A stretch of DNA of 36,532 bases from CBDVBD01 sp965372135 (GTDB taxonomy: Bacteria > Electryoneota > RPQS01 > CBDVBD01). Below, piece by piece: positions 25,767 through 33,971 of the stretch. The position numbers and the translations under genes are program-made. The notes under the pieces are model-generated. The model saw nothing but the letters and a program-made list of their open reading frames with translations, was not told the DNA's origin and searched no databases. Each line of letters starts with the position of its first letter. Position 1 is the first letter of the stretch. Location: assembly GCA_965372135.1 (NCBI GenBank), contig CBDVBD010000013.1, positions 1-36,532 of the forward strand, given 5' to 3'.

Positions 25767-26003
25767 TAGTAAAAAACAAAAAATTTGTTTTAGAGCGTTA
25801 TAGGAAGGAAAAAGTGTTTTTCAAAGAAAAAAGGCTTTTAATTCCTTAGAGTTCTACGCAATATAAATAAAATTATTTTAAAAAGCAAGAAATATCTTCA
25901 AAAATGGTGAAAAATATTACGAAAATCACGTATATTCTTGCGCTGGTTTTTCGAAAATTCGAAAAAATTCCCAGACCCCCCCAATAAAACGTTTCATTTT
26001 TTC

Positions 26004-26032
26004 TTGAATTTTCACCCTGGGTTGCTTATATT
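26004..26032 (+). promoter_or_regulatory. Promoter of histidine kinase/prfA run
   Basis: TTGAAT (26004-26009), a 17-nt spacer and TATATT (26027-26032). The start near 26039 supports translation from ATG 26094 rather than ATG 26052, which would leave a 13-nt leader without a ribosome site. Confidence 0.65.
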
Positions 26033-26093
26033 AGTATCGAATGATTGATTGATGAGTTCTATTGTGTATTTAGGATATATTCATGGTGATGAT

Positions 26094-27233
26094 ATGACGA
26101 TTCCAATGACGTTCACTCCGCAGACGATTGTGGTTGCTGAAACACAAGACCTGGTGTATTCCCGGCTCATGGCGGAACTGCAAGGGATACGTTCGCAATT
26201 GGTAAAGGTGAACAAGTATTCCGATTTGCGAGATATTTTATCGCAGGATTCGGTAGAATGGGTATTGTGTGACAGCCAGCTTCGGGATAAGGACAAGGCT
26301 GTGTGGGAGTTGGTGCAGTCCGATTATCCGGAAACGTCATTATTGGTGTATTTTACGTCCGATTCGACAAAAGCGGCGGAAGAATTGTATGAAGCGGGGG
26401 TGTTCGCGGTAGATTTGGAACGGCTGTTGGACCCGGATTTCTCTATGGTGTTCCAGATGCTGTCGGTGCTGCATGAAAGCGATGTACGATTGAAGCAGCT
26501 TAGAAGAAATTTCCGCGGCAAGGAACGGCTAACTAGGCTGGGGGAACTGACTCGGGGAATATTCCATGATTTGAACAACCGGTTGACGGGGATTATCGGG
26601 TTTCTGGAAATGACCAAGATGCGTAATCCACAGCTTAGGGATTTGGACAATGTGATCGCCCAGTGCAAACAGATGGACTCCATGTTTTCCAATGTCTTAA
26701 GGATTGCTCGTCAGGAGCGGGTGCGTGATATCCGGCAGTTGAATTTGAATACTTTGATTCGGGAGGAATTGAAGCTGCTCGAGGGGGATCCGTTGTACCG
26801 GGATTTTGTGTTAAAGGAATTCGATTTCGATGAATCGTTGCCGGTAGTAAACGGGGTGTATAGTGATTTCAGTTTGAGTTTCTTGAATGTCGCAAAAAAC
26901 GCCATCGAGTCCATGCATCCGGTGGAAGAGAGAATATTTAAGGTCCGTACCAGCCATGATGACGATTGGATTACGGTGTCGGTGGAGGATACCGGTACTG
27001 GGATCGAAGCCAAGGATATTCCGAAGATTTTCCGACCGTTTTTTACCACCAAGCCGATTGAAACCAAGGATGGGATTCCGGTGGGGACCGGACTGGGTTT
27101 GGCGAATGCGAAAGATTTGCTACAGAAATACAGAACGGAATGGGTGGTGGACAGTACAGTGGGCGTGGGAACGAAGATAGAGATCAAGATTCCCACTCAG
27201 AACAGTATTCTGGATGTGGCGGGTATCAAATGA
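26094..27233 (+). CDS. Cytoplasmic hybrid-like histidine kinase with N-terminal receiver-like domain
   Basis: 379 residues from ATG 26094. Residues about 8-125 have receiver-like fold (IVVAETQDLVYSRLM; an Asp at VLCDSQL at the phospho-acceptor position), but the usual Lys of the last strand is not evident. HisKA follows with the phospho-acceptor His158 in FHDLNN, then HATPase_c with N box NVAKNAIES, G1 DTGTGI, F box FRPFFTTK and G2 GTGLGL, all intact. No TM segment is present. The stop overlaps the next start (ATGA). No cognate response regulator with a receiver lies nearby; the divergent AAA+ protein lacks one. It is unusual to find such a kinase leading a translation-gene operon. Confidence 0.85.
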   Translation: MTIPMTFTPQTIVVAETQDLVYSRLMAELQGIRSQLVKVNKYSDLRDILSQDSVEWVLCDSQLRDKDKAVWELVQSDYPETSLLVYFTSDSTKAAEELYEAGVFAVDLERLLDPDFSMVFQMLSVLHESDVRLKQLRRNFRGKERLTRLGELTRGIFHDLNNRLTGIIGFLEMTKMRNPQLRDLDNVIAQCKQMDSMFSNVLRIARQERVRDIRQLNLNTLIREELKLLEGDPLYRDFVLKEFDFDESLPVVNGVYSDFSLSFLNVAKNAIESMHPVEERIFKVRTSHDDDWITVSVEDTGTGIEAKDIPKIFRPFFTTKPIETKDGIPVGTGLGLANAKDLLQKYRTEWVVDSTVGVGTKIEIKIPTQNSILDVAGIK

Positions 27234-27649
27234 TTTTACATTTTGGTTTCAAGGGTACTTTGGTGGATCCCGAAGGAAATCTCAGGCGGTATGGTGAGTT
27301 TGTTTTACAGCAATTGCACCGAAACGGGCATCGGGTGTTCGTGGTGGAATCCAAGGATGATCGGGATGTGAAGGATACTCTGATTAGTTTAGGTATAAAT
27401 GATTATGTTGAGGAGATTGTCCCGGTAAGCGGCGCTGTGCCGAAACCGGATTATGTGGTTGATACCGATGCGGCTCGATTTCATGGGGGTGCTGCGGGAT
27501 ATCAAATCCCTTATTATAATCGATATGCGATGGCGGATGATGAAGAGTTACTGGAAGTGTACCGTCAGATTCAGCGCATAACCGGTGAGCCTGGTCCACC
27601 ACCGAGGACCAACGTGGATGATGTGACGATTAGTGGTGATCAATCATGA
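27230..27649 (+). CDS. HAD-like protein lacking both catalytic aspartates
   Basis: 139 residues, coupled to the kinase by an ATGA overlap (27230-27233) and to prfA by another (27646-27649). HAD motif I would read hhFDFDGTLV; here it is HFGFKGTLV, with Gly and Lys in place of the two Asp. The later KPDYVVDTD resembles the motif III/IV region, and the fold pattern (VFVVESKDDRDVKDTLISLGI) fits a small capless HAD. It is probably a non-enzymatic HAD-like protein. A role in the kinase pathway or in the ribosome-release step is suggested only by position. Confidence 0.65.
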   Translation: MILHFGFKGTLVDPEGNLRRYGEFVLQQLHRNGHRVFVVESKDDRDVKDTLISLGINDYVEEIVPVSGAVPKPDYVVDTDAARFHGGAAGYQIPYYNRYAMADDEELLEVYRQIQRITGEPGPPPRTNVDDVTISGDQS

Positions 27650-28713
27650 TAGATCGACTGGAGAGTATCAAGAATCGGTACCGGGAAGTCATCGAAGAGA
27701 TGGCGAAACCGGAAGTAGCGACTGATCCGGACCGGTTTACCCAATTGGCGAAAGAGCAGCGGGAATTGGAGCCGGTGGTGAAGGCTTATGAGGGATATCA
27801 AGGGGTGCTGGCTCAGATTTCGGAAGACGAGGAAGCGGCAAACAGCGGGGATCAGGAATTGACGGAATTGGCGAAGGAAGAATTGCCGGAATTGTATCAG
27901 AAGCGGGATGCGTTATCCCTGAATTTAAAGCATATGCTCGTACCGGCGGACCCTGATGATGACCGCAATGCGCTGCTGGAAATCCGCGCTGGGACCGGTG
28001 GGGAGGAAGCTGGGTTGTTTGCGGCGGATCTGTATCGTATGTACACCCGGTTCTTTGAAAACAAGGGGTTTAAGGCGGAAATTTTGAATTCCAGCCCGAG
28101 CGAAATCGGGGGATTCAAGGAAATTATCATGTTGGTGAGTGGAGATAAGGTGTTCGGGATGCTCAGATACGAAAGCGGGGTACACCGGGTTCAACGGGTG
28201 CCGGTGACGGAAAGTTCAGGGAGGCTGCACACCTCGGCGGCATCGGTGGCGGTGCTGCCTGAAGCGGAGGAAGTGGATGTTACCATCGATCTTAAGGATT
28301 TACGCATCGATGTGTTCCGGTCCAGCGGCAGCGGCGGTCAGCATGTCAACACTACCGATTCGGCAGTGCGGATTACTCATGTCCCGTCGGGGATTGTCGC
28401 CACTTGCCAGGATGAGAAATCCCAACACAAGAACAAAGCAAAAGCCATGAAGGTACTCCGAGCCCGCCTGTTGGAAAAAGCCCGTCAGGAAAGCGAGGAA
28501 AAGACTTCGGCTCGCCGGCGTACTTTGGTGGGTTCCGGAGACCGCAGCGAGAAAATACGCACCTATAATTACCCGCAAAACCGTCTGACCGATCATCGAA
28601 TCGGATTGACGTTGTACCGTTTAGATGCTATATTGGACGGGGATTTGTCGGAAGTGATCGATGCGCTTCAGACTGCGGACAAACAGGAACGTCTGGAAGA
28701 GGTGTCTTCCTGA
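27646..28713 (+). CDS. prfA: Peptide chain release factor 1
   Basis: 355 residues, normal RF1 length. RF1 recognises UAA/UAG in the ribosomal A site and triggers peptide release. Visible signatures: the GTGGEEAGLFAADLYRMY block, the stop-codon-reading PVTESSGRLHTSAA segment (PxT type) and the catalytic GGQ at residues 230-232 within SGSGGQHVN. The C-terminal RTYNYPQNRLTDHRIG is diagnostic. The start overlaps the HAD-like gene by ATGA. It is followed at once by prmC, its own GGQ methyltransferase, a very common pairing. UGA is not read by RF1, which matters because selD in this window uses UGA for selenocysteine. Confidence 0.97.
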   Translation: MIDRLESIKNRYREVIEEMAKPEVATDPDRFTQLAKEQRELEPVVKAYEGYQGVLAQISEDEEAANSGDQELTELAKEELPELYQKRDALSLNLKHMLVPADPDDDRNALLEIRAGTGGEEAGLFAADLYRMYTRFFENKGFKAEILNSSPSEIGGFKEIIMLVSGDKVFGMLRYESGVHRVQRVPVTESSGRLHTSAASVAVLPEAEEVDVTIDLKDLRIDVFRSSGSGGQHVNTTDSAVRITHVPSGIVATCQDEKSQHKNKAKAMKVLRARLLEKARQESEEKTSARRRTLVGSGDRSEKIRTYNYPQNRLTDHRIGLTLYRLDAILDGDLSEVIDALQTADKQERLEEVSS

Positions 28714-28745
28714 GTTCTCCCACCACATCACACCGACCCGCAACC

Positions 28746-29672
28746 ATGGAATCCACGCCACGCACCATAGTGGATTTTCTTCGGGTGACCGGACAGCATT
28801 TCGCTGGGAAAGGGTTCGAGTCACCCCGCTTAGAAGCGGAATATCTTTTGGGGCAGGTGCTGGAGGTCGATCGTATTGGACTATATCTGCAGCATGATCG
28901 ACCATTGTCGCGCCAGGAAGTCGGTCGGTATCGAACTTTGATTCGACGCCGGCTAAACCGGGAACCGCTGCAGTGGATATTGGGTGATACGGAATTTTAC
29001 GGGATTAAGCTGGAGTTGCGATCGGGGGTATTTATCCCCCGCCCTGAAACCGAGTTGTTGGTAGAGGTGACCATTAGGGAGCTTACGGATTGGATTGCCA
29101 ATCTTGAAGAGTGTCATGAGGGGAACCAACCGGAAATCAGGGCGTTGGATATAGGATGTGGGTCGGGAGCCATTGCCTTGGCAATGGCGTATTCCATTCC
29201 AGAATTGTTGGTGCATGGTTGCGATGTGTCCGGTGTGGCTTTGGAGATCGCAGGGAATAACGCACGGAATTTGGGGTTGGAAGACCGGGTAAGTTTCGGG
29301 CGATGGGATGTTATGGGTTTTAAAATTCCCGCCATGTTTGACCAACCCTATCACTGGATCACCATGAATCCGCCCTATGTTCGTACCAAAGACTGGGACG
29401 ATCTGCCAGCTGAAGTCAAGGCAGAGCCGAAGGCGGCACTGGACGGCGGTGAGGATGGTTTGGCGTATTACCGGCGGCTTCTCGAATTACTGCCGGATCT
29501 TTTAATAGAGGACGGTGGTATTAGTTTAGAGGTGGGAATTGGGCAGGCTGATGATGTCAAAACGATGTTTACCGGTATTTTTGACAGGGTTGATGTGATT
29601 CCCGATTACGGTGGTGTGGATCGGGTGATTATAGGACAAGGATATCGTGGTTCCGATTCGGAGGGTGATTAA
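28746..29672 (+). CDS. prmC: Release factor glutamine methyltransferase
   Basis: 308 residues. It methylates the GGQ glutamine of release factors using SAM. An N-terminal helical domain (SPRLEAEYLLGQVL) is followed by the linker with FYGIKLELRSGVFIPRPETE, the SAM motif ALDIGCGSGAIALAMA and the glutamine-binding NPPY at residues 208-211. It starts 32 nt after prfA; no strong ribosome site is visible, so translation may depend on coupling. The interval between PRPETE and DIGCGSG is somewhat longer than in E. coli (EECHEGNQPE insertion). Confidence 0.95.
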   Translation: MESTPRTIVDFLRVTGQHFAGKGFESPRLEAEYLLGQVLEVDRIGLYLQHDRPLSRQEVGRYRTLIRRRLNREPLQWILGDTEFYGIKLELRSGVFIPRPETELLVEVTIRELTDWIANLEECHEGNQPEIRALDIGCGSGAIALAMAYSIPELLVHGCDVSGVALEIAGNNARNLGLEDRVSFGRWDVMGFKIPAMFDQPYHWITMNPPYVRTKDWDDLPAEVKAEPKAALDGGEDGLAYYRRLLELLPDLLIEDGGISLEVGIGQADDVKTMFTGIFDRVDVIPDYGGVDRVIIGQGYRGSDSEGD

Positions 29673-29698
29673 TATTAGGAGTGGTTTTTAATCTTCAT

Positions 29699-30850
29699 AT
29701 GCCCGAGTTTAGTTTTCGACTTCTATCACCAGACAAGGATAAGAAAGCCCGTACCGGGACCATCACCACCGCACACGGTGATATCCATACTCCGGTGTTC
29801 ATGCCGGTGGGGACTCAGGCGTCGGTGAAGACCTTGACCACTGCGGATCTTTTAGAAACACAGTCGCAGATAATCCTTGGGAATGCGTATCACTTGTATC
29901 TGCGACCGGGATTGGAAGTATTGGAACGCGCCGGGGGACTGCATAAGTTTATGTCCTGGGACGGTCCGATTTTGACCGATTCCGGGGGATTTCAGGTGTA
30001 CAGCTTGGCGGCGCTTCGCGACATCACCGATGATTCGGTGACGTTTCAGTCCCATGTGGACGGGTCGCGCCATACTTTCACCCCGGAAAAAGCGATTGAT
30101 ATACAGTGCACCATCGGGGCGGATATCATGATGGTGCTGGATTTGTGCCTGCCCTATGGTGCGGAACCGGAGCGGTTGCGACACGCCCATGAGGTGACGC
30201 TGGAATGGGCGAAACGCTGCCAAGAACGGTGGGGGAATCAGGATAGTCCCTACGGGTATTCCCAAACGTTGTTCGCGATTGCTCAAGGGGGTATCGATTT
30301 CGAGATCCGTCGGCAGGCTTGTGAGGAATTGGGGAAGCTGGATTTTCCGGGTTACGCTATCGGGGGACTGGCAGTCGGGGAATCGGCGCAGCAGATGTTC
30401 GAGGTGGTAGATACCTGTACCGATGCGCTGCCAGTTGATCGACCCCGGTATTTGATGGGGGTGGGGACACCGGAAGATCTGCTGGAGTGTATCGATTTGG
30501 GAATCGATATGTTCGATTGCGTGCTGCCCACTCGGAACGGCAGGAACGCTACGTTGTTTACATTCCAAGGTCGGGTGACATTAAAGTCCGCCAATTACAG
30601 CGATGACCCGGAGCCCATCGAGGACGGATGCCCGTGCTACGCATGCCGGACTTACAGCCGCCGGTACCTCAGGCACCTGTATCGCGCCGGGGAAATTTTA
30701 GCCATGCGCATGGGAACATTGCACAATATCACATTTTACCATCGGTTGATGGCGCGGGCACGACAGGCGATACAAGAGGGGAAATATCCCGATTGGAAAG
30801 CGGAAATGCTTCTCCGGCTTTCCAAGGAAAACCAAGATACTCGTAAGTAA
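29699..30850 (+). CDS. tgt: tRNA-guanine transglycosylase
   Basis: 383 residues from ATG 29699; GTG 29681 would add six residues but has AGGA directly abutting it, and the family normally starts a few residues before FRLL. It exchanges G34 for preQ1 in GUN-anticodon tRNAs (queuosine pathway). Visible: DSGGFQ with Asp94 (general base position), the nucleophile Asp273 in DMFDCVLPTRNGR, and the zinc site CPCYACRTYSRRYLRHL with a later His in GTLHN. The yajC gene follows in 36 nt, the common tgt-yajC order. Confidence 0.96.
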   Translation: MPEFSFRLLSPDKDKKARTGTITTAHGDIHTPVFMPVGTQASVKTLTTADLLETQSQIILGNAYHLYLRPGLEVLERAGGLHKFMSWDGPILTDSGGFQVYSLAALRDITDDSVTFQSHVDGSRHTFTPEKAIDIQCTIGADIMMVLDLCLPYGAEPERLRHAHEVTLEWAKRCQERWGNQDSPYGYSQTLFAIAQGGIDFEIRRQACEELGKLDFPGYAIGGLAVGESAQQMFEVVDTCTDALPVDRPRYLMGVGTPEDLLECIDLGIDMFDCVLPTRNGRNATLFTFQGRVTLKSANYSDDPEPIEDGCPCYACRTYSRRYLRHLYRAGEILAMRMGTLHNITFYHRLMARARQAIQEGKYPDWKAEMLLRLSKENQDTRK

Positions 30851-30886
30851 TTTTCGTAATACATAACAAAATTTTTCGGAGGCAAC

Positions 30887-31240
30887 ATGTGGGAAATAGT
30901 GTGGTTAATGGCACCTGCCGGTGGTGAAGGTAAAGGCGGCGGCGGATTTATGAGTCTGCTGCCTTTTGTAATCATTATTGTGATTTTTTACCTGCTGCTG
31001 ATTCGACCGCAAGCCAAACGGCAGCGGGAGACACAGAAGATGCTGCAATCGGTCAAGAAAGGGGATAAAATTGTTACTTCCGGGGGTGTCCACGGCGATG
31101 TGGTGGGAATTAAAGACAACAAGAATACGTTAATCGTCAAGATTGCCGATAACGTAAAGATTGAATTGGACAGATCGTCTGTGGGTCGGAGATTATCCCT
31201 CGCTGATGAAGAAGACGAACAAGTGGGAAAGACGAAATAA
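30887..31240 (+). CDS. yajC: Preprotein translocase accessory subunit YajC
   Basis: 117 residues; GGAGG precedes the ATG at good spacing. One TM helix (about 23-40: LLPFVIIIVIFYLLLIRPQ), then the conserved RPQAKRQRE...M..s.kkGDkIvTsGGvhG domain. It is part of the SecDF-YajC complex at the inner membrane. A glycine-rich stretch (GGEGKGGGG) precedes the helix. secD/secF, frequent downstream partners, are not next here; def and fmt follow. Confidence 0.93.
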   Translation: MWEIVWLMAPAGGEGKGGGGFMSLLPFVIIIVIFYLLLIRPQAKRQRETQKMLQSVKKGDKIVTSGGVHGDVVGIKDNKNTLIVKIADNVKIELDRSSVGRRLSLADEEDEQVGKTK

Positions 31241-31279
31241 CTATTAACTTTATGCGTTTTAGATGCTTGTGAAAGCGAT

Positions 31280-31792
31280 ATGGCAGTACGTCAAGTAGAG
31301 ATATACGGCAGCCAAATTTTACGGCGGAAAGCGGACACGGTTACGAATTTCGGGTCCGAATTGCAGCGGCTGGTCCAGGATATGATGGATACGGCGGTGG
31401 ATCAGGAAGGTGTGGGGTTGGCTGCTCCCCAGTTGGGAGAGTCGAAACAGGTGATTTTGCTGAACTTGCCCAGGGAGGAGCAGGATCCGTTAATGGTTCC
31501 CGTGATTAATCCGGAGATTTTGGATAGTGGCGGGGAAGGTGAATTCGAAGAAGGTTGTCTGTCTGTTCCGGGGATTCGGGAAGTTGTGAAGCGTCCGGAA
31601 TGGATAAAGTTGCGATATCAAGATCTAAAGGGAAAACAGCATGAAACCCGTGCCGACGGGATCATGGCACGGGTGGTACAACATGAGATGGATCACTTGG
31701 ACGGTATCCTGTTTGTCGATCAGATTAGTACATCTCGAAGGGCATTAATCGCTGGGAAGTTGAAGAAGCTGTCCCGGGAAAACGCATCGTAA
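31280..31792 (+). CDS. def: Peptide deformylase
   Basis: 170 residues. It removes the N-formyl group from nascent proteins. All three motifs are intact: GVGLAAPQ (motif 1), EEGCLS with metal ligand Cys93 (motif 2) and HEMDH with His135, Glu136 and His139 (motif 3). The ribosome site is weak (GAAAG). It is followed 47 nt later by fmt, whose product adds the formyl group, the classical def-fmt pair. Confidence 0.96.
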   Translation: MAVRQVEIYGSQILRRKADTVTNFGSELQRLVQDMMDTAVDQEGVGLAAPQLGESKQVILLNLPREEQDPLMVPVINPEILDSGGEGEFEEGCLSVPGIREVVKRPEWIKLRYQDLKGKQHETRADGIMARVVQHEMDHLDGILFVDQISTSRRALIAGKLKKLSRENAS

Positions 31793-31839
31793 TAATGCAT
31801 CAGTTTCCATGTAGGGATAACATATAGGGGTATCAATCA

Positions 31840-32811
31840 GTGCGAGTTCTGTTTTTTGGAACACCGGAATTTGCGGTGCCGTCGCTTGTGCGGCTCCATC
31901 ACAGTCACCACCAGGTGATCGGGGTGGTGACGTCATGGGATAAACCTCGGGGTCGGGGACAGAAATTGACACCGGTGCCGGTGAAGCAAACGGCGTTGAA
32001 ACTGGATTATCCCATCATGGAACCGCCCAACATGAAGGCGGAATCGTTTTTGGATCGGGTTCGGGAATTATCTCCGGATATCTTAGCGGTGGTGGCGTTT
32101 CGGATTTTACCCCGGGTGCTTTTCGAGATGATTCCACACGGTGCGGTGAATGTTCATCCCTCGCTGCTGCCGAAATACCGGGGAGCGGCACCGATCCCCT
32201 GGACACTGATCAACGGCGAAACGGAAACTGGAGTGACCACGTTTCAGATCGCCCAGGCGGTGGATACCGGAAGCATTCTACTGGTTCGCAAGGTTTCAAT
32301 CGATAAGGATGACGACGCCGGAGTCTTGCATGATAAGCTGGCGGATATCGGTGCGGATTTAATGATTGAGACCCTTGATGGCTTGGAGCAGGGTACGTTG
32401 GTTGGTCAACCCCAGGATCATACGTTAGCGACACCGGCGCCAAAGATACAACCTTCCCATACTGCGATCGATTGGCATGAATCTGCTGAAAACATCCGGA
32501 ATCGGGTGCGTGCTTTTTCACCGTTTCCCGGGGCTTGGACCACACTACAGGGTAAGACATTTAAGATCTATCGGTGCGATGTGATTGCAGAGCCGGTCGG
32601 TTCAATAAGGGTATCTGATGGCGGGGAAATTCCCGGATCGGTGGCGTCAGACAATGTGGATGGTTATCCAGTTGTTTGGACCGGCGAAGGCTGGCTGAAG
32701 TTGTTGGAAATCCAGATAGAGGGTAAACGCCGCGTGCCGGCTGATGCTTTCCAGCGCGGATTCCCGCTTCAGGGGCTGATGTTCGAAACCCCTGATGTGG
32801 GGAGGGATTAA
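31840..32811 (+). CDS. fmt: Methionyl-tRNA formyltransferase
   Basis: 323 residues from GTG 31840 (AGGGG about 10 nt upstream). It formylates Met-tRNA(fMet) with 10-formyl-THF. The N-terminal domain has VLFFGTPEFAVPSL, VVTSWDKPRGRGQ and the active-site block NVHPSLLPKYRGAAPI; the Asp of QAVDTG completes the catalytic set. The C-terminal OB-like domain (NRVRAFSPFPGAWT onward) has normal length with a small insertion around GGEIPGS. It closes the translation cluster with def. Confidence 0.96.
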   Translation: MRVLFFGTPEFAVPSLVRLHHSHHQVIGVVTSWDKPRGRGQKLTPVPVKQTALKLDYPIMEPPNMKAESFLDRVRELSPDILAVVAFRILPRVLFEMIPHGAVNVHPSLLPKYRGAAPIPWTLINGETETGVTTFQIAQAVDTGSILLVRKVSIDKDDDAGVLHDKLADIGADLMIETLDGLEQGTLVGQPQDHTLATPAPKIQPSHTAIDWHESAENIRNRVRAFSPFPGAWTTLQGKTFKIYRCDVIAEPVGSIRVSDGGEIPGSVASDNVDGYPVVWTGEGWLKLLEIQIEGKRRVPADAFQRGFPLQGLMFETPDVGRD

Positions 32812-32866
32812 ATAGTAGCCAATTTGCGGTATATGTATTTATAACATAGGAGAATACGTAGTCATT

Positions 32867-33715
32867 ATGGAAGAAAACAACACTACTAATGTCTGGAGAA
32901 AGCCACTTGCCATCATCGTATTGATTGGGGTGATTGTGTTTGGGATCATGGTCATGATGATGGTGGCTCCCAAAACCAAAACGGCGGTGTCAGGGGATTT
33001 GCGGATGGAATATACCCCGGATAAAGACGGGTATGAATTTACCACTCATCTGATTCCGGTAAAAGTCATCGCACCGAAGGGCGTCGAGCGGGTAGTATTG
33101 CATTACGGGGGTGAAGGGGGATTTCGACAGAAGGTGATCCATCCTTCCGCGGATGATAGCACCTGGTACGTGACCAGTATGGAGTTGCCGGAAAAAGGTG
33201 TTCGGTACTACTTTTATTTCGAGGTGGTTGACCGTGCCGGGAACCAACTGATTTTTCCTGAGGAAGCCAAACCACAGTTCACTTCGGAATATCACTATTT
33301 CAAATTGCGGTCCGAAGGGCAAGTGTCGCGATTGGCGCTTTTCTTCCACGTGTTGCTGATGTTGTTCGCAATTGTTTTGTTCTTCCATGTGATGTACGAT
33401 GCGATTTATATCTTGAATGGGGGGCACCGGGAACAGCGTATTGTGATGGTGACATTGTACGCTCAGATTTGTTTTTTCATCACCGGGTTTCCTTTGGGCT
33501 GGTTAATTGAAAAGCAAGTGTTGGGGAACTACTGGGAGGGAATCCCTTTTGGTTGGGATATTACCGATAGTAAGACGTTGTTTATCTTCCTGTATTGGAT
33601 GATTCCGTTGATTTTATACTGGCTGAAGAAAATAGGGGAAAGAGGGTTTGCCAAGTGGGCGGTGGGGGGAGTGATATTTACGGTGGTGATGTTTCTACTG
33701 CCGCACAGTCTGTAA
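32867..33715 (+). CDS. Membrane protein with extracytoplasmic Ig-like domain, unknown
   Basis: 282 residues; AGGAGA lies upstream of the ATG, with a slightly long spacer. The N-terminal TM anchor (about 14-36) is followed by a beta-sandwich resembling an Ig/glycogen-binding-like fold (about 40-155, containing VERVVLHYGGEGGF and RYYFYFEVVDRAGNQL). Then come about four TM helices with the motif EGIPFGWDITDSKTLF in the last loop. I do not recognise the family; no catalytic residue is evident. It is last in the translation-gene run and precedes a terminator. Confidence 0.7.
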   Translation: MEENNTTNVWRKPLAIIVLIGVIVFGIMVMMMVAPKTKTAVSGDLRMEYTPDKDGYEFTTHLIPVKVIAPKGVERVVLHYGGEGGFRQKVIHPSADDSTWYVTSMELPEKGVRYYFYFEVVDRAGNQLIFPEEAKPQFTSEYHYFKLRSEGQVSRLALFFHVLLMLFAIVLFFHVMYDAIYILNGGHREQRIVMVTLYAQICFFITGFPLGWLIEKQVLGNYWEGIPFGWDITDSKTLFIFLYWMIPLILYWLKKIGERGFAKWAVGGVIFTVVMFLLPHSL

Positions 33716-33736
33716 ATTCCCTGCTATAACATTATT

Positions 33737-33772
33737 AAAAACCCTGGCTTAAGTTTAGAGCCGGGGTTTTTT
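33737..33772 (+). terminator. Terminator of the 26-33.7 kb plus-strand run
   Basis: The arms AACCCTGGCT / AGCCGGGGTT (33739-33768 region) form a stem with one mismatch and are followed by TTTTTT. Confidence 0.85.
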
Positions 33773-33783
33773 AACGATTGGAC

Positions 33784-33897
33784 AAAAAAAAGTGGCGACT
33801 AATCCCGGGGTGAGGTGTGGAGCATCCGTATGGGGTCTCCCGGTGTTTAGGAAAATGAGGGGTAACCGGGATGAAGAGAGGGGATAAGGTCGCCACC
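33784..33897 (-). ncRNA. Candidate structured small RNA with own promoter and terminator
   Basis: Read on the minus strand. The outer stem GUGGCGAC (33896-33889) / GUCGCCAC (33799-33792) is perfect, with eight U directly after it (33791-33784). A second perfect stem AUCCCGG (33872-33866) / CCGGGAU (33808-33802) is nested inside, and a third GGAG...CUCC hairpin lies in the middle. TTGTCC (33930-33925), a 16-nt spacer and TATTTA (33908-33903) would start transcription at the first base of the outer stem. No coding frame fits. It does not match tRNA, SRP RNA, 6S RNA or any riboswitch I know. It could instead be an elaborate terminator for the selD/InsA-like transcript. Confidence 0.5.
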
Positions 33898-33902
33898 TTA
33901 TG

Positions 33903-33930
33903 TAAATAGTTTAACGAAAAATTGGGACAA
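33903..33930 (-). promoter_or_regulatory. Possible promoter of the structured small RNA
   Basis: TTGTCC, 16 nt, TATTTA on the minus strand, close to but weaker than the house promoter. An overlapping alternative is TTGCAA, 17 nt, TAAACT. Either would start the RNA near 33897. Confidence 0.35.
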
Positions 33931-33971
33931 TTGCAAGAGATATTTTCAGTTTTTTTGCTGAGGATTGTTGG

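Noticed and set aside
29852..30568. 238-aa open frame antisense to tgt
   Set aside because: tgt is unambiguous with all catalytic and zinc residues on the plus strand; the antisense frame is a shadow.
33784..33897. Identification of the structured RNA as SRP RNA, 6S RNA or tmRNA
   Set aside because: The conserved SRP apical GGAAG/AGCAG sequence is missing on both strands, the length is too short for 6S or tmRNA, and no tRNA-like end is present.
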